From CAG-390 sp045636385 (GTDB lineage Bacteria > Bacillota > Clostridia > Oscillospirales > CAG-272), in NCBI GenBank assembly GCA_045636385.1, contig JAZTXK010000078.1, positions 213,508 through 277,507 of the forward strand: DNA of 64,000 nucleotides. Reading direction: 5' to 3'. The translations under genes and the position numbers were made by a program. Positions 41,084-51,500 of the stretch are shown in pieces. Position 1 is the first letter of the stretch, and each line of letters starts with the position of its first letter. The notes under the pieces were generated by a model. It saw nothing but the letters and a program-made list of their open reading frames with translations, was not told the DNA's origin and did not search any database.

Positions 41084-43101
41084 AATTTTCCGAATATATG
41101 ACGCCAATATGGCTGAATGCTGACGGTCAAAAAGATGAATACGCTGACTTTTTTCCTCAAGTAGTATTTAAAGAAGGGGCGAATTACACGCTCCGTATCG
41201 TATGCGATACAGACCGTGCGGTTTACCTTGACGGTCAATTGATCTCCTTCGGTCAGTACGCCGACTATCCCGACACGCCGGTATATGAAGATATTTCGCT
41301 GCCCGCAAAGGTCGGCAGTTCGTTAAAAATTACAGTATGGCATTCGGGCATTGATTCGCAGACGCACGTTGCGACGGATGCATACGTTGCATTTTGTATA
41401 TATGAAAACGGTGAGCCTATCTATTCCTCATCCGCAAAAACGCTTTGCCGTCCGACACCGGAATACGTTCCGCATCTTTGCAAGATCATAACAGGTCAGA
41501 TGGGAGCGGGGTTTGCCATGACTTCAAGAATCGAGGAAAGCGATCTTCGTAATGCTGTTGAAAAAGATATTGAGATAAAATCTTTGCGTCAGAGACCTAT
41601 AAAGCCTTTGTATTTAGGTTCTTCAATCGAAGGAAAGCTGATCAAGGAAGGATTTTGCAAATACAACGGCGGTGCGGACAGCGCGTTTATTATGGCAAAC
41701 GCTTCCGCTATCAATAATGCAGAAGATGCTGACGGAAAATATTATCTGTTCGATCTCGGCAGAGAAAGCGTAGGCTTCCCCGAAATCACCTTTGATTCGG
41801 ACGTCGAATGCGAGGTATATATCGGTTGGGGAGAGCACATCACCGACGGCAAATGCCGCGCGGCAATTCATTCGAGAAGATTTACAACTGAACTTTATGC
41901 TAAATCCGGCCAAAACAGCTTCTTCCCTGTTCTTCGCAGATTCGGATTGAGATATATGCAGATCTATTTCACTTCTGCCAAAGTCAAAGACGTAGCATTA
42001 AAGTTCTATCCGACTCTTCTTCCCGTTGAAATCCTACCGCAGGAATTTTCGGGAGAAAACGCCGAGCTGCGCAAAAAGATACGCGATACGGCAATTCATA
42101 CTCTACGTTGCTGTATGCACGAGCATTATGAGGACTGCCCTTGGCGTGAGCAAGCGCTTTATACACTCGATTCGCGCAATCAAATGCTTGCCGGGTATGA
42201 GGTATTCAAGGATAAGAATGCTGAATTTGTCAGAGCAAATCTTGATTTGATCTCACGAGGCGTACGAAAAGACGGCATCCTCGCGCTTTGCTATCCCGCA
42301 GGGCTTGATTATCCTATTCCCTTTTATACTCTCGCATATTTGATGCAAATGGACGAGTACATTGCAAACACGGGAGACATTACGCTTGCGGAAGAAAAAT
42401 TTGATATTTTAGTTAGCTTGCTCGACGTCTTTTACTCAAGATCGGGAGAAAACGGACTTGCCAAGCGTTTTCCTGATTCGGAAGGGTATTGGAACTTTTA
42501 CGAATGGTCAAAGCACCTTTCGGGCTCTCCCAAATCAAAAGACCTCGGCATAGATGAACAGCCTTACGAGGCAAACCTCAGCGCGGCACTTTCGCTTGCT
42601 TCAAAAGCTATGGCAAATATTTGCGGTACACTCGGCAAGGCAAATGAAGCGGAATTCTATTCAAGCAAAGCAGAAAAGATCGCAAGATCTATCGGAGAAA
42701 TATTCTACCGCAAAGACCTCAGATTATTCTTTGATTTTACCGACCGTCCCGACATTCAGCCAAGCACACTCACGCAGGCAATGTGCCTGCTTTGCGGTGC
42801 TGCGGAGGGATTGGATCAAGATAAAATACTCGATGCAATCGCTCAAAACGGGAACGAGGAGGTTGTCCCCGCGACCTTGAGCATGGCTTGTTTCAGATAC
42901 GATGCGCTTCTGAAAGCGGATAAAGAAAAGTACACATCCGTGATCCTGAACGAGATCGACCGCGACTGCGGCTATATGCTTGATTGCGGCGCAACTACGT
43001 TTTGGGAAACGCTTAAGGGCGAGGCTGATTTCAGCGGTGCGGGATCGCTCTGTCACGGTTGGAGCGCAATGGCGGCTTATTATTATTCAAAACTGTTATA
43101 A
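41080..43101 (+). CDS. GH78-like (alpha-L-rhamnosidase family) glycoside hydrolase
   Basis: This 673-residue protein has N-terminal beta-sandwich regions (about 1-330) and a six-hairpin catalytic domain. DCPWREQALYTLDSRNQM near 352 matches the GH78 acid-residue region (family DCPxRDER). ATTFWETLKGEADF with Glu near 642, then GSLCHGWSAMAAYY, matches the base region and C-terminal motif. The length is shorter than most GH78 enzymes. There is no signal peptide, so it would act on imported oligosaccharides. Rhamnose is the likely sugar, given rhaA and a GH106-like gene 4-6 kb away. Confidence 0.78.
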   Translation: MKFSEYMTPIWLNADGQKDEYADFFPQVVFKEGANYTLRIVCDTDRAVYLDGQLISFGQYADYPDTPVYEDISLPAKVGSSLKITVWHSGIDSQTHVATDAYVAFCIYENGEPIYSSSAKTLCRPTPEYVPHLCKIITGQMGAGFAMTSRIEESDLRNAVEKDIEIKSLRQRPIKPLYLGSSIEGKLIKEGFCKYNGGADSAFIMANASAINNAEDADGKYYLFDLGRESVGFPEITFDSDVECEVYIGWGEHITDGKCRAAIHSRRFTTELYAKSGQNSFFPVLRRFGLRYMQIYFTSAKVKDVALKFYPTLLPVEILPQEFSGENAELRKKIRDTAIHTLRCCMHEHYEDCPWREQALYTLDSRNQMLAGYEVFKDKNAEFVRANLDLISRGVRKDGILALCYPAGLDYPIPFYTLAYLMQMDEYIANTGDITLAEEKFDILVSLLDVFYSRSGENGLAKRFPDSEGYWNFYEWSKHLSGSPKSKDLGIDEQPYEANLSAALSLASKAMANICGTLGKANEAEFYSSKAEKIARSIGEIFYRKDLRLFFDFTDRPDIQPSTLTQAMCLLCGAAEGLDQDKILDAIAQNGNEEVVPATLSMACFRYDALLKADKEKYTSVILNEIDRDCGYMLDCGATTFWETLKGEADFSGAGSLCHGWSAMAAYYYSKLL

Positions 43102-43107
43102 AAAATC

Positions 43108-43143
43108 GGGATACTCTGTTATCGGCAGAGTATCCCAATTTTT
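43108..43143. terminator. bidirectional terminator between the GH78-like gene and pncB
   Basis: GGGATACTCTG pairs perfectly with CAGAGTATCCC, followed by AATTTTTT. The convergent pncB stop is at its edge. Confidence 0.9.
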
Positions 43144-44594
43144 TATTTATTTCTCAATTTTCTAAGAAGGGTATCTTTTGTATTCCAGAGTGACTCGGAA
43201 AGGTCAACGTAATAATCATGCGGGTTTTCCCAACGGAGAACTTCCTTCCACATTGATTCAAGCTGAGCGGCGCAGAGTCTGCGAGATTCTTCAATATCGG
43301 GAACAGAATAGACCTGTCTGCCCTTATCGAATATTCTCTGCAGGAGCGGGACAGCGGTAACATTTTCGAGCAGCTTGCGCTTCCAAGTATAATGCGGATC
43401 AAATATCTCTATAGGCTTGCTGTCGTCGATCTCTTCGTCGTGGACGCAGATAAGGTCTGCCTCAGCCTTGCCGTTTTCGTTATTATACAGACGGTAAACC
43501 TTTTTAAAGTGAGGATTGGTGATCTTTTGCGGATTCTCGCTGATCTTGATCTTCGGAGTTACCGTACCGTCGTCCTCCTCGATAGCGACGAGCTTATATA
43601 CGCCGCCGAATACGGGACAGCTCTTTGCCGTGATAAGTCGCTCGCCAATACCGAATGCGTCCACGCACGCGCCCTGGCGGATGATATCCCTGATAATATG
43701 CTCGTCAAGCGAGTTGGAAACCACGATCTTGCAGTAATCAAATCCCGCTTCATCGAGCATCTTTCTTGCTCTGGTGGTAAGATAGGTTATATCTCCCGAA
43801 TCAAGTCTGATAGCACACTTTTTGATTCCCTTGGGAAGAAGCACTTCTCTGAAAGCCTTGATAGCATTCGGAATTCCCGATTCAAGCACGTTATAGGTAT
43901 CAACGAGCAAGGTAGCGTTTTCGGGGTAAATTTCGCAATAATTCTTGAATGCGGTATATTCATCGGGGAACATCTGAACCCAGGAATGAGCCATTGTACC
44001 TGTCGAGGGAACGTGATAGTATTCATCGGAGATCGTGCAAGCGGTTGCTCCTACACCGCCGATATACGCCGCTCTTGCGCCGAGGATCGCGGCATCTGCG
44101 CCTTGAGCACGCCTTGAACCGAATTCGGAAATAGCCCGTCCCTCAGCCGCACGAACCATACGCGACGCTTTTGTTGCAATACAAGACTGATGATTGAACT
44201 GCATCAGAACGTAGGTTTCGATAAACTGTGCCTGCGGTGCTTTTGCTCTTACCGTCATTACGGGCTCGTTCGGGAAAATAACCGTTCCTTCGGGTACTGC
44301 CCAGATATCGCCCTCGAATTTAAAGTCGCGGAGATATGCAAGGAATTCCTCATCAAAGATATTCTTTGAACGGAGGAACTCGATATCCCACTCGGTGAAA
44401 TTCAAATTGTTAATGTAATTGATGATCTGCTCAAGTCCCGCCGCGATCGCGTATCCACCACCGTCGGGGTTGGAACGGTAGAACACGTCAAAGTAGGTAT
44501 ATTTATCGCCGTAACCGCACTTAAGATAGCCGTTTGCCATCGTAAGCTCGTAAAAGTCACAAAGCATCGTAAGGTTTCTTTCAATATTGTTCAT
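43143..44594 (-). CDS. pncB: nicotinate phosphoribosyltransferase
   Basis: This 483-residue enzyme makes nicotinate mononucleotide in NAD salvage. MLCDFYELTMANGYLKCG opens the protein, EFGSRRAQGADAAILGARAA near 185 holds a phosphate-binding site, and TVPSTGTMAHSW-type (here VPSTGTMAHSWVQMF) and RLDSGDITYLT motifs follow. I chose the ATG at 44594, where AAGGAGACCGAA lies before it. The longer frame to 44708 reads into the next gene's end. It lies 25 bp after the exported unknown protein gene. Confidence 0.94.
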   Translation of the reverse strand: MNNIERNLTMLCDFYELTMANGYLKCGYGDKYTYFDVFYRSNPDGGGYAIAAGLEQIINYINNLNFTEWDIEFLRSKNIFDEEFLAYLRDFKFEGDIWAVPEGTVIFPNEPVMTVRAKAPQAQFIETYVLMQFNHQSCIATKASRMVRAAEGRAISEFGSRRAQGADAAILGARAAYIGGVGATACTISDEYYHVPSTGTMAHSWVQMFPDEYTAFKNYCEIYPENATLLVDTYNVLESGIPNAIKAFREVLLPKGIKKCAIRLDSGDITYLTTRARKMLDEAGFDYCKIVVSNSLDEHIIRDIIRQGACVDAFGIGERLITAKSCPVFGGVYKLVAIEEDDGTVTPKIKISENPQKITNPHFKKVYRLYNNENGKAEADLICVHDEEIDDSKPIEIFDPHYTWKRKLLENVTAVPLLQRIFDKGRQVYSVPDIEESRRLCAAQLESMWKEVLRWENPHDYYVDLSESLWNTKDTLLRKLRNK

Positions 44595-44619
44595 TTCGGT
44601 CTCCTTAATTAAAATCAGA

Positions 44620-47070
44620 TTAAGCCGAGCTGTCTGAATTTTTATTTTTTCTGTCGTTGCCGTAGGCCAGAGCAAGCAATACAACGCCAACTCCCGCCAG
44701 GGAAGCAATTCCTATAAAGACTCCCGCACGGTTGTACGAATCGTCTTTTCTTGTATTGGTGCGATAATAATTTCTCACGTCCTCGAGCTTTTGAGCAAGG
44801 AGCGCATTGCTGTCTGTGTAATCATTAATAGTGACGTTATAAAGGTTAAAATCAAAAGGGCCGTCGCCGGTAATGCGATTCACCGCGATCCTTATCGAAT
44901 TTACGAGATTGGTACTATCATATTCGCTTACGTCGGCAGATATCCTGCATCTGACTCCGCCGCGGATAACTCCCTTGGATATAAGCGTTCCGTCCTTATG
45001 ATTTATGTATACAATGACCTCATAGATCGAGCCGTCATCACTGCCGCATTGAACGTCAAGCGTCAAAGCATCGCCTACGAGCAAGGGCTCAGATCTGTCA
45101 AGCACGTAACCGATCTCCGCGGGTACGAATCCGGCAGCCGTGGGATCTATCGACGCCCTCAGATATCCCACGTGCTCCGTGTTTTGCAACGATATATTAT
45201 TGCAAAAATAACCGTTATACCAATCAACCGCGCCTTTGTCCGAAGCATAGGTGAGATACAAAAGTTCTCCGGAGAAATCGGAAACGTCGATCTTAAACTC
45301 ATTCTCCTGAAGCGAAGTGTAAGCTCCGCATCCGTCGCTCCATTTATCAATAAGCTCCCCCCAAGATTCAACGCCGAAAACCGTTCTTGCATACAACGTT
45401 TCCTTGACGTTATCCGAAGTATCAGCGTATTTGAACAAACGAGCCATACTCGGGAAGCGCTCAACAATTTCGTTTTCAAATCCTACGGCATAAAAATCGG
45501 CACCAAGGGCGGCAAGCTTCATATAATTGTAGGAATAACAAACGCTCAAAGACGACTCAACCGTGTCCGTGTCAGGATACCAACACCAGGCAAAGCCTTT
45601 ATTAACCGAAGAATGCGACCGCTTCAGCTTTTCAAACATTTGCCGAAAGACTTCGATGTTATCGGTACAATAAAATCCGGCAGAATTATTATTGCTTTGC
45701 AGCTTGTCGGGCTTGGTGCTCTCCTCGATCGGCGGCTCGGTTTCCGCCCATTCGATTTCGGAAGGCTCGGCACTTGTTTCAGCCTGCATCGTATCCGATT
45801 CCACGGGTGCAAGCGATGAAGTGTCGGGAACAAAGGTGGTCTCCTCATCGGTTACACACTCTGCTGTCGTTTCTACCTCTGAGTTTCCGATATACTCTTC
45901 GGCTGTTTCCGTGTATTCGTCAGTCATTTCCGATTCGATATCGGTACTGAAGTACTCATCTGTAATTCCATAGGGATTGTGTCTGCTTTCGCACAAGACC
46001 GTGAAAGTGAGGTCGCTGTAGGTCTCTACATAATCCGCTACGGCGTAGAGGAATTCCTCGCCGTTCACTCTGCCGTTAGGCGTCAAGGTATCTCCAATGG
46101 GAACTATCAAAGATATTTTTGCGTTTGAAGCGGCAAGACCGATTATCGTCAGGGATCTTGCATATACCGTATTATAATCCTCCGAAACCAAGGAAGCGTA
46201 ATTGTTCAAAACCGGCATGTCCGCTCCGCGACCGAGGATAATACCGTCCACGCTTCCGTAATCTCCGCCGCTATATCTTAAAGTCAGGAAAGCGGTATAC
46301 GCATAAATTGCGTTGAGGGCAGGCTCGTTATCAATAACAACGCACTTGTTCGTTGCCCAAGTTGCCGCATCGGAGCAAAACGGTAGGGTGGAAACGCTCG
46401 GCGAGATCAGAAACCTCATATAAACCTTCGTTCCCGCAGCGGTATAAGATCTAATTATACGGTCGAGCTCGTTTACCTTAGCTTTATCGAAATAAAACAG
46501 TTCTCCGTCAGCATTGTAAATATAACCGCTGTTGTTCCTGTTATTCAACTTATCGAGATAAACGTCAACTATCGCGCTTCCGGGAAGCGACGGCAAAACG
46601 GCAGCGTGATCAGAGGTCAAAATCGCCTTGAACCCGGCGTCGGAGGTATCCTTCGTTTCGGCATCGGGATAGGTCGGCGTGGAAATAAAGGAAATCTTAC
46701 CGTCCGCATCTATAAGCGCCACGGCGTAAATCGACGTCTTATGAAGAACTGTCGAGCAAGGTAATTCAAAATCAAACGAAATAGACATATCCGTCATAGC
46801 CAAAGGCTCGGCAGAGGCAATCGCAGTGGTAACGTCCAGCCAAGGATCGAATCTGTAAACCGCTATTTTAGCGTCACGGTTGCCTATCAGAACGCTATGC
46901 TTGATGCTACCGTGGATCTTTATCAAATTTCGGGAGTCATCGACCGTGCAGTAAGTTATACTTCCGAGGGATTGAAAGGAGGGAGTTTCGGCTTCAACAT
47001 ATTGCGCCGCACTTATCGCGGAAACCAAGACCGCAAAAAAAATGATCAGCGCTATACATCTTTTTCTCAA
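44620..47070 (-). CDS. large exported, membrane-anchored protein of unknown function (possibly DUF5722-like)
   Basis: This 816-residue protein has a signal peptide (about 1-27), a C-terminal membrane helix (about 785-803) and a short basic tail. It is therefore displayed outside the cell. The N-terminal region is beta-rich. About 150-370 reads like a TIM-barrel (VDVYLDKLNNRNN, YMRFLISPS, YGSVDGIILGRGAD), recalling DUF5722 proteins. An acidic Thr/Glu/Ser tether (about 385-450) splits it from a second barrel-like part with FAWCWYPDTDT. The start is TTG at 47070, supported by GGAGGTGA five bases upstream. I cannot assign a reaction. Confidence 0.7.
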   Translation of the reverse strand: MRKRCIALIIFFAVLVSAISAAQYVEAETPSFQSLGSITYCTVDDSRNLIKIHGSIKHSVLIGNRDAKIAVYRFDPWLDVTTAIASAEPLAMTDMSISFDFELPCSTVLHKTSIYAVALIDADGKISFISTPTYPDAETKDTSDAGFKAILTSDHAAVLPSLPGSAIVDVYLDKLNNRNNSGYIYNADGELFYFDKAKVNELDRIIRSYTAAGTKVYMRFLISPSVSTLPFCSDAATWATNKCVVIDNEPALNAIYAYTAFLTLRYSGGDYGSVDGIILGRGADMPVLNNYASLVSEDYNTVYARSLTIIGLAASNAKISLIVPIGDTLTPNGRVNGEEFLYAVADYVETYSDLTFTVLCESRHNPYGITDEYFSTDIESEMTDEYTETAEEYIGNSEVETTAECVTDEETTFVPDTSSLAPVESDTMQAETSAEPSEIEWAETEPPIEESTKPDKLQSNNNSAGFYCTDNIEVFRQMFEKLKRSHSSVNKGFAWCWYPDTDTVESSLSVCYSYNYMKLAALGADFYAVGFENEIVERFPSMARLFKYADTSDNVKETLYARTVFGVESWGELIDKWSDGCGAYTSLQENEFKIDVSDFSGELLYLTYASDKGAVDWYNGYFCNNISLQNTEHVGYLRASIDPTAAGFVPAEIGYVLDRSEPLLVGDALTLDVQCGSDDGSIYEVIVYINHKDGTLISKGVIRGGVRCRISADVSEYDSTNLVNSIRIAVNRITGDGPFDFNLYNVTINDYTDSNALLAQKLEDVRNYYRTNTRKDDSYNRAGVFIGIASLAGVGVVLLALAYGNDRKNKNSDSSA

Positions 47071-47160
47071 GAAATCACCTCCGTTTTTTTCAATGTATAA
47101 TTATTATAACATAAATTTAAGTTAAACGAAAGAGTTTTTATAATTTTTTTTGATTTTTTA

Positions 47161-47189
47161 TTGCAAAATTATAAAAAATGTAGTAAAAT
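47161..47189 (+). promoter_or_regulatory. promoter of rhaA and the GH106-like gene
   Basis: TTGCAA (47161-47166) and TAAAAT (47184-47189) have a 17-base spacer, 52 bases before the ATG. Confidence 0.65.
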
Positions 47190-47240
47190 AATGGTTAGTA
47201 ACTAATTTAAGTTTCATAATATCGCTCAAAGAGGTAAAAA

Positions 47241-48494
47241 ATGAAAAATCCAATTTATGAAAATGCAAAACAGGTCTATGCGGCATACGGCATAGATACC
47301 GACGCCGCAATTGAAAAGGCGTTGACTACTCCCATATCGCTCCATTGTTGGCAAGGCGATGACGTTAAAGGCTTTGAAGGAGCAGGTACGCTCGACGGCG
47401 GTATTCAGGCAACCGGTAACTATCCCGGTGCTGCAAGAAATCCCGAAGAGCTTATGGCTGACCTCGACAAGGCGCTTTCGCTTATGCCCGGCGCTATGAG
47501 AATCAATCTTCATGCAAATTATGCAATTTTCAATGAAAGCAACCGCGCCGACAGAGATGCTCTCCTTCCCGAGCACTTTGAAAAGTGGGTTGAATTTGCA
47601 AACGAGCGCGGTCTCGGACTTGATTTCAACCCCACCTTCTTCTCGCATCCCATGGTTAAGGACGGACTTACTCTGTCGAGCCCCGACGATGAAGTGAGAG
47701 CTTTCTGGGTAAGACACGGTATCGCTTCGCTTCGCATCGGCGAATATTTCGCAAAGCGCACAGGTAAGAAATGCCTTATCAACTTCTGGATGCCCGACGG
47801 TCTCAAGGAAATCCCCGCTGACAGATATTCTCCCCGCGCAAGAATGGCTGATTCGCTTGACAAGATTCTCGCTGCCGGATATGACAAGGAGCTTGTTGAT
47901 ATTTCCCTTGAATCGAAGGTATTCGGCATTGGTGTTGAATCCTACACCGTAGGCTCTGCGGAATTCTGCCTTGAGTATTCGGCTACCCGCGGTCTCGTTC
48001 CGCTTATGGATAACGGCCACTATCACCCCACCGAGCAGGTTGCGGACAAGATTCCCTCTATGCTCCTCTTCAACGACAGAATCGCGCTTCACGTAACACG
48101 TTGCGTCAGATGGGACTCCGACCACGTTGTTCGCTACGACGATGAAACCAAAGAGATCCTTCGCGAGGTCGTAAGATGCGGCGGTATTGATAAAACTTAC
48201 ATCGCGCTTGACTATTTTGACGCAAGCATCAACAGAGTTGCCGCTTGGATCACCGGCCTTCGCGCGGCAAGAAAGGCACTTCTCAACGCACTTCTTACCC
48301 CCGAAAAGCTTCTTGCGGATTATCAGAACAATGCTGATTACACTTCCCTTCTCGTTATTTCCGAGGAGATCAAGACCGCTCCCTTCGGCGCTGTTTGGGA
48401 AGAGCTTTGCGAGCGTGCAAATATGCCTGCAGGGGCTGCTTGGTTTGAAGAAATCAAGAAATACGAAAACGAAGTTCTCTCTGCGAGAAACTAA
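47241..48494 (+). CDS. rhaA: L-rhamnose isomerase
   Basis: This 417-residue enzyme matches the RhaA family (about 418 residues) along its length and converts L-rhamnose to L-rhamnulose. ISLHCWQGDDVKGFEGAG near 31-48, INLHANYAIF near 88, LDFNPTFFSHP near 131, and VPLMDNGHYHPTEQVADKI near 253 carry the metal and substrate residues. AAGAGGTAAAAA precedes the ATG. A GH106-like gene follows after 14 bp, linking glycan cleavage to rhamnose use. rhaB and rhaD are not in the window. Confidence 0.94.
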   Translation: MKNPIYENAKQVYAAYGIDTDAAIEKALTTPISLHCWQGDDVKGFEGAGTLDGGIQATGNYPGAARNPEELMADLDKALSLMPGAMRINLHANYAIFNESNRADRDALLPEHFEKWVEFANERGLGLDFNPTFFSHPMVKDGLTLSSPDDEVRAFWVRHGIASLRIGEYFAKRTGKKCLINFWMPDGLKEIPADRYSPRARMADSLDKILAAGYDKELVDISLESKVFGIGVESYTVGSAEFCLEYSATRGLVPLMDNGHYHPTEQVADKIPSMLLFNDRIALHVTRCVRWDSDHVVRYDDETKEILREVVRCGGIDKTYIALDYFDASINRVAAWITGLRAARKALLNALLTPEKLLADYQNNADYTSLLVISEEIKTAPFGAVWEELCERANMPAGAAWFEEIKKYENEVLSARN

Positions 48495-48508
48495 AGTGAG
48501 GTACAAAT

Positions 48509-51500
48509 ATGCTTTACAAGAAGAAAGACGACGCGCTTCTTGACCGCGCGTTATTTGAAAAACCTACCGCAGAATATCGCGGAACTCCTTTCTGGGCTTG
48601 GAACTGCAAGCTTGACAAGGATGAGCTTCTCCGTCAGATCGAAATGTTCAAGGTTATGGGCCTCGGCGGATTCCACATGCACGTCCGTTCGGGTATGGCA
48701 ACCGAATATCTTTCGGATGAATTTATGGGACTTATCCGTGCTTGCGCAGAAAAAGCTGAAAAGGAAGATATGCTCGCATATCTTTACGACGAGGACAGAT
48801 GGCCCTCCGGATTCGCAGGAGGATTCGTTTCCAAGGATCCGCAGTACAGAATCAACTATCTTCTCTTCACTCCCAATTCCTATGAGGAGATCGGCGGCAA
48901 GATCCACGTAGGCGACGAGCAGGCAAAGGCAACCCGTTCGGGTCGCGGAAAGCTTATCGGCAAATACGATATCGTTCTCAACAGCGAAGGTTCTCTTGAA
49001 TCTTACAAGAAGATCGACGACGAAAGCGAAGCTGTCGGTAAAGTATGGTACGCTTATAACGAATCTCCCCTCGAGTCCCCCAGATACAACGGTTATACAT
49101 ACGTTGACACTATGAACAAGGCGGCTATCGACCGCTTCATCGAGATTACTCACGAAAGATACAAGGAGTGCGTCGGAGATATGTTCGGCGGAGTTGTTCC
49201 TTCGATCTTCACCGATGAACCTCAGTTCACTCACAAGAAGACTCTGCCTTTCGCAGAATCCGAGGTTGACGTAACTCTTCCTTGGACTCCCGACCTTGAG
49301 GATACCTTCAAGGCTACCTACGGCAAGTCGCTCGTTGAGCATCTTCCCGAGCTTATCTGGGAGCTTGCTGACGGCGTTTCGCAGATCAGATATTTCTATC
49401 ACGACCACGCTTGCGAGAGATTTGCAACAAGCTTTGCAGACAATATCGGCGATTGGTGTCAGAAGAACGGCATCGCTCTTACAGGTCACATGATGAAGGA
49501 GCCCACGCTCGATTCGCAGACTATGGCAGTCGGCGAGGCTATGCGTTCGCTCCGCGCGTTCGAGATTCCCGGCATTGATATGCTCGCCAACAGATACGAG
49601 TATTCCACCGCAAAGCAGGCATCCTCGGTTGCTCACCAGTACGGCCGCGAGGGCGTTATGAGTGAGCTTTACGGCGTAACAGGTTGGGATTACGATTTCA
49701 GAGGCCACAAGATGCAGGGCGACTGGCAGGCGGCTCTCGGTATCACTCTCCGCGTTCCTCACCTCTCCTGGGTTTCTATGGAAGGCGAGGCGAAGCGCGA
49801 CTATCCCGCAACTATCAGCTATCAGTCTCCTTGGTTTGATAAATACTCCTACATCGAAGACCACTTTGCAAGAGTAAACACCGCGCTTGTTCGCGGCACG
49901 CCCAACATCAAGGTCGGTGTTATCCATCCCGTTGAGTCGCTCTGGGTACACTGGGGACCTTCCTCGCAGACCGCACTCGAAAGACAGAAGCTCGACAAGT
50001 GCTTTGAGGACGTTACCAACTGGCTCCTCTTCGGCTCTATCGACTTTGATTATATCAGCGAATCGCTCCTTCCCGCACTTTGCGAGAAGGGCGAGAATCC
50101 GATCAAGGTCGGCAAGATGGAGTACGACGTTATCATCGTTCCCGCTTGCGAGACCATTAGATCTACCACACTCAAGCTTCTTGAGGAATTTGCCGCAAAC
50201 GGCGGTAAGCTCGTATTTATGGGCAACGCTCCCAAATACGTTGACGCGGTAGCTTCGGACGAAGGCGCAAAGCTCTGCGCAAAGGCTACTCATATCGAAT
50301 TCACAAGAACCGACCTTCTCCGCGAGCTTGACTCTTACAGAACCATTGATATCCGTAATTCTAACGGTTTCTATACCGAAAATCTCGTTCATCAGCTCCG
50401 CTATGACGGCGACTCGATGTGGCTCTTTATCGCGCAGGGTAAGGTATCTCCCAACGACGATTGCTCGAGCAAGCAGGCGGTCAAGATCACGATCCGCGGA
50501 CTTTACACTCCTACTCTTTACAACACTCTCAGCGGAAATATCGAAGCAATTCCTTGCAAGTATATCGGCGGTAACACCGTTATCGATTGGGCACTTTGGG
50601 CGCACGACAGCATTCTTCTGAAGCTCGATCCCAATCCCGAGGCAGTTGCTCCCGCAGTTGAGGCAAAGAAGAAGGCAAAGCTCATTCAGCAGCCCAGACA
50701 GATCATAACCGAAGCAAGAATCAAGCTCGGCGAGCCCAACGCTCTGCTTCTCGATATGGCTGAATACTCGCTCGACGGTGAAGAATTCAACGGCGAAGAG
50801 GAAATCCTCCGTGCCGATACCGCTTGCAGACGCAAGCTTGGTTGGGAGCCTTGGGCAGGCAACGCTTATCAGCCTTGGTGCCTCCCCTCGATAGCGCCCG
50901 AGCATACAATTACACTCCGCTTCAAGATCAATAGCGAGATCGAGGTAAACGGCGCATCTCTCGCACTCGAAATGGCTGAGGCAAGCAAGATCACGTTCAA
51001 CGGTATCGAAGTTCCTTCCGTTGTGACCGGCTACTTCACCGACAAGGCGATCAAGACAGTTGCAATGCCCACCATTCCCGCAGGTACCTCCGAGCTCGTT
51101 ATCGTTCAGCCCTTCGGACACAGAACCGCTACCGAATGGTGCTACCTGCTCGGTCAGTTCGGAGTTCGCGTAAACGGTACGAAGAAGACTATCATCACCC
51201 TTCCCGAGACCATCGGATTTGCCTCGATCACAGATCAGGGACTTCCCTTCTACAGCGGTAAGCTGACTTATGAGTTTGATATCGAAAACGAAGTTGAAGG
51301 CAACGGAATTGAGATCAGACTTCACCAGTACCGCGCGGCGCTTTACGAGGTTTCGGTTGACGGTGACGAGCCTACCACCGGCGCGTTTGCTCCCTACGTT
51401 GTAACCCGCGACAATCTCTCGAAGGGCAAGCATACCGTAGCGGCAACGCTCTACATTAACAGAACCAACGCGTTCTCGCATCTCCATTGCTCCGATCCCA

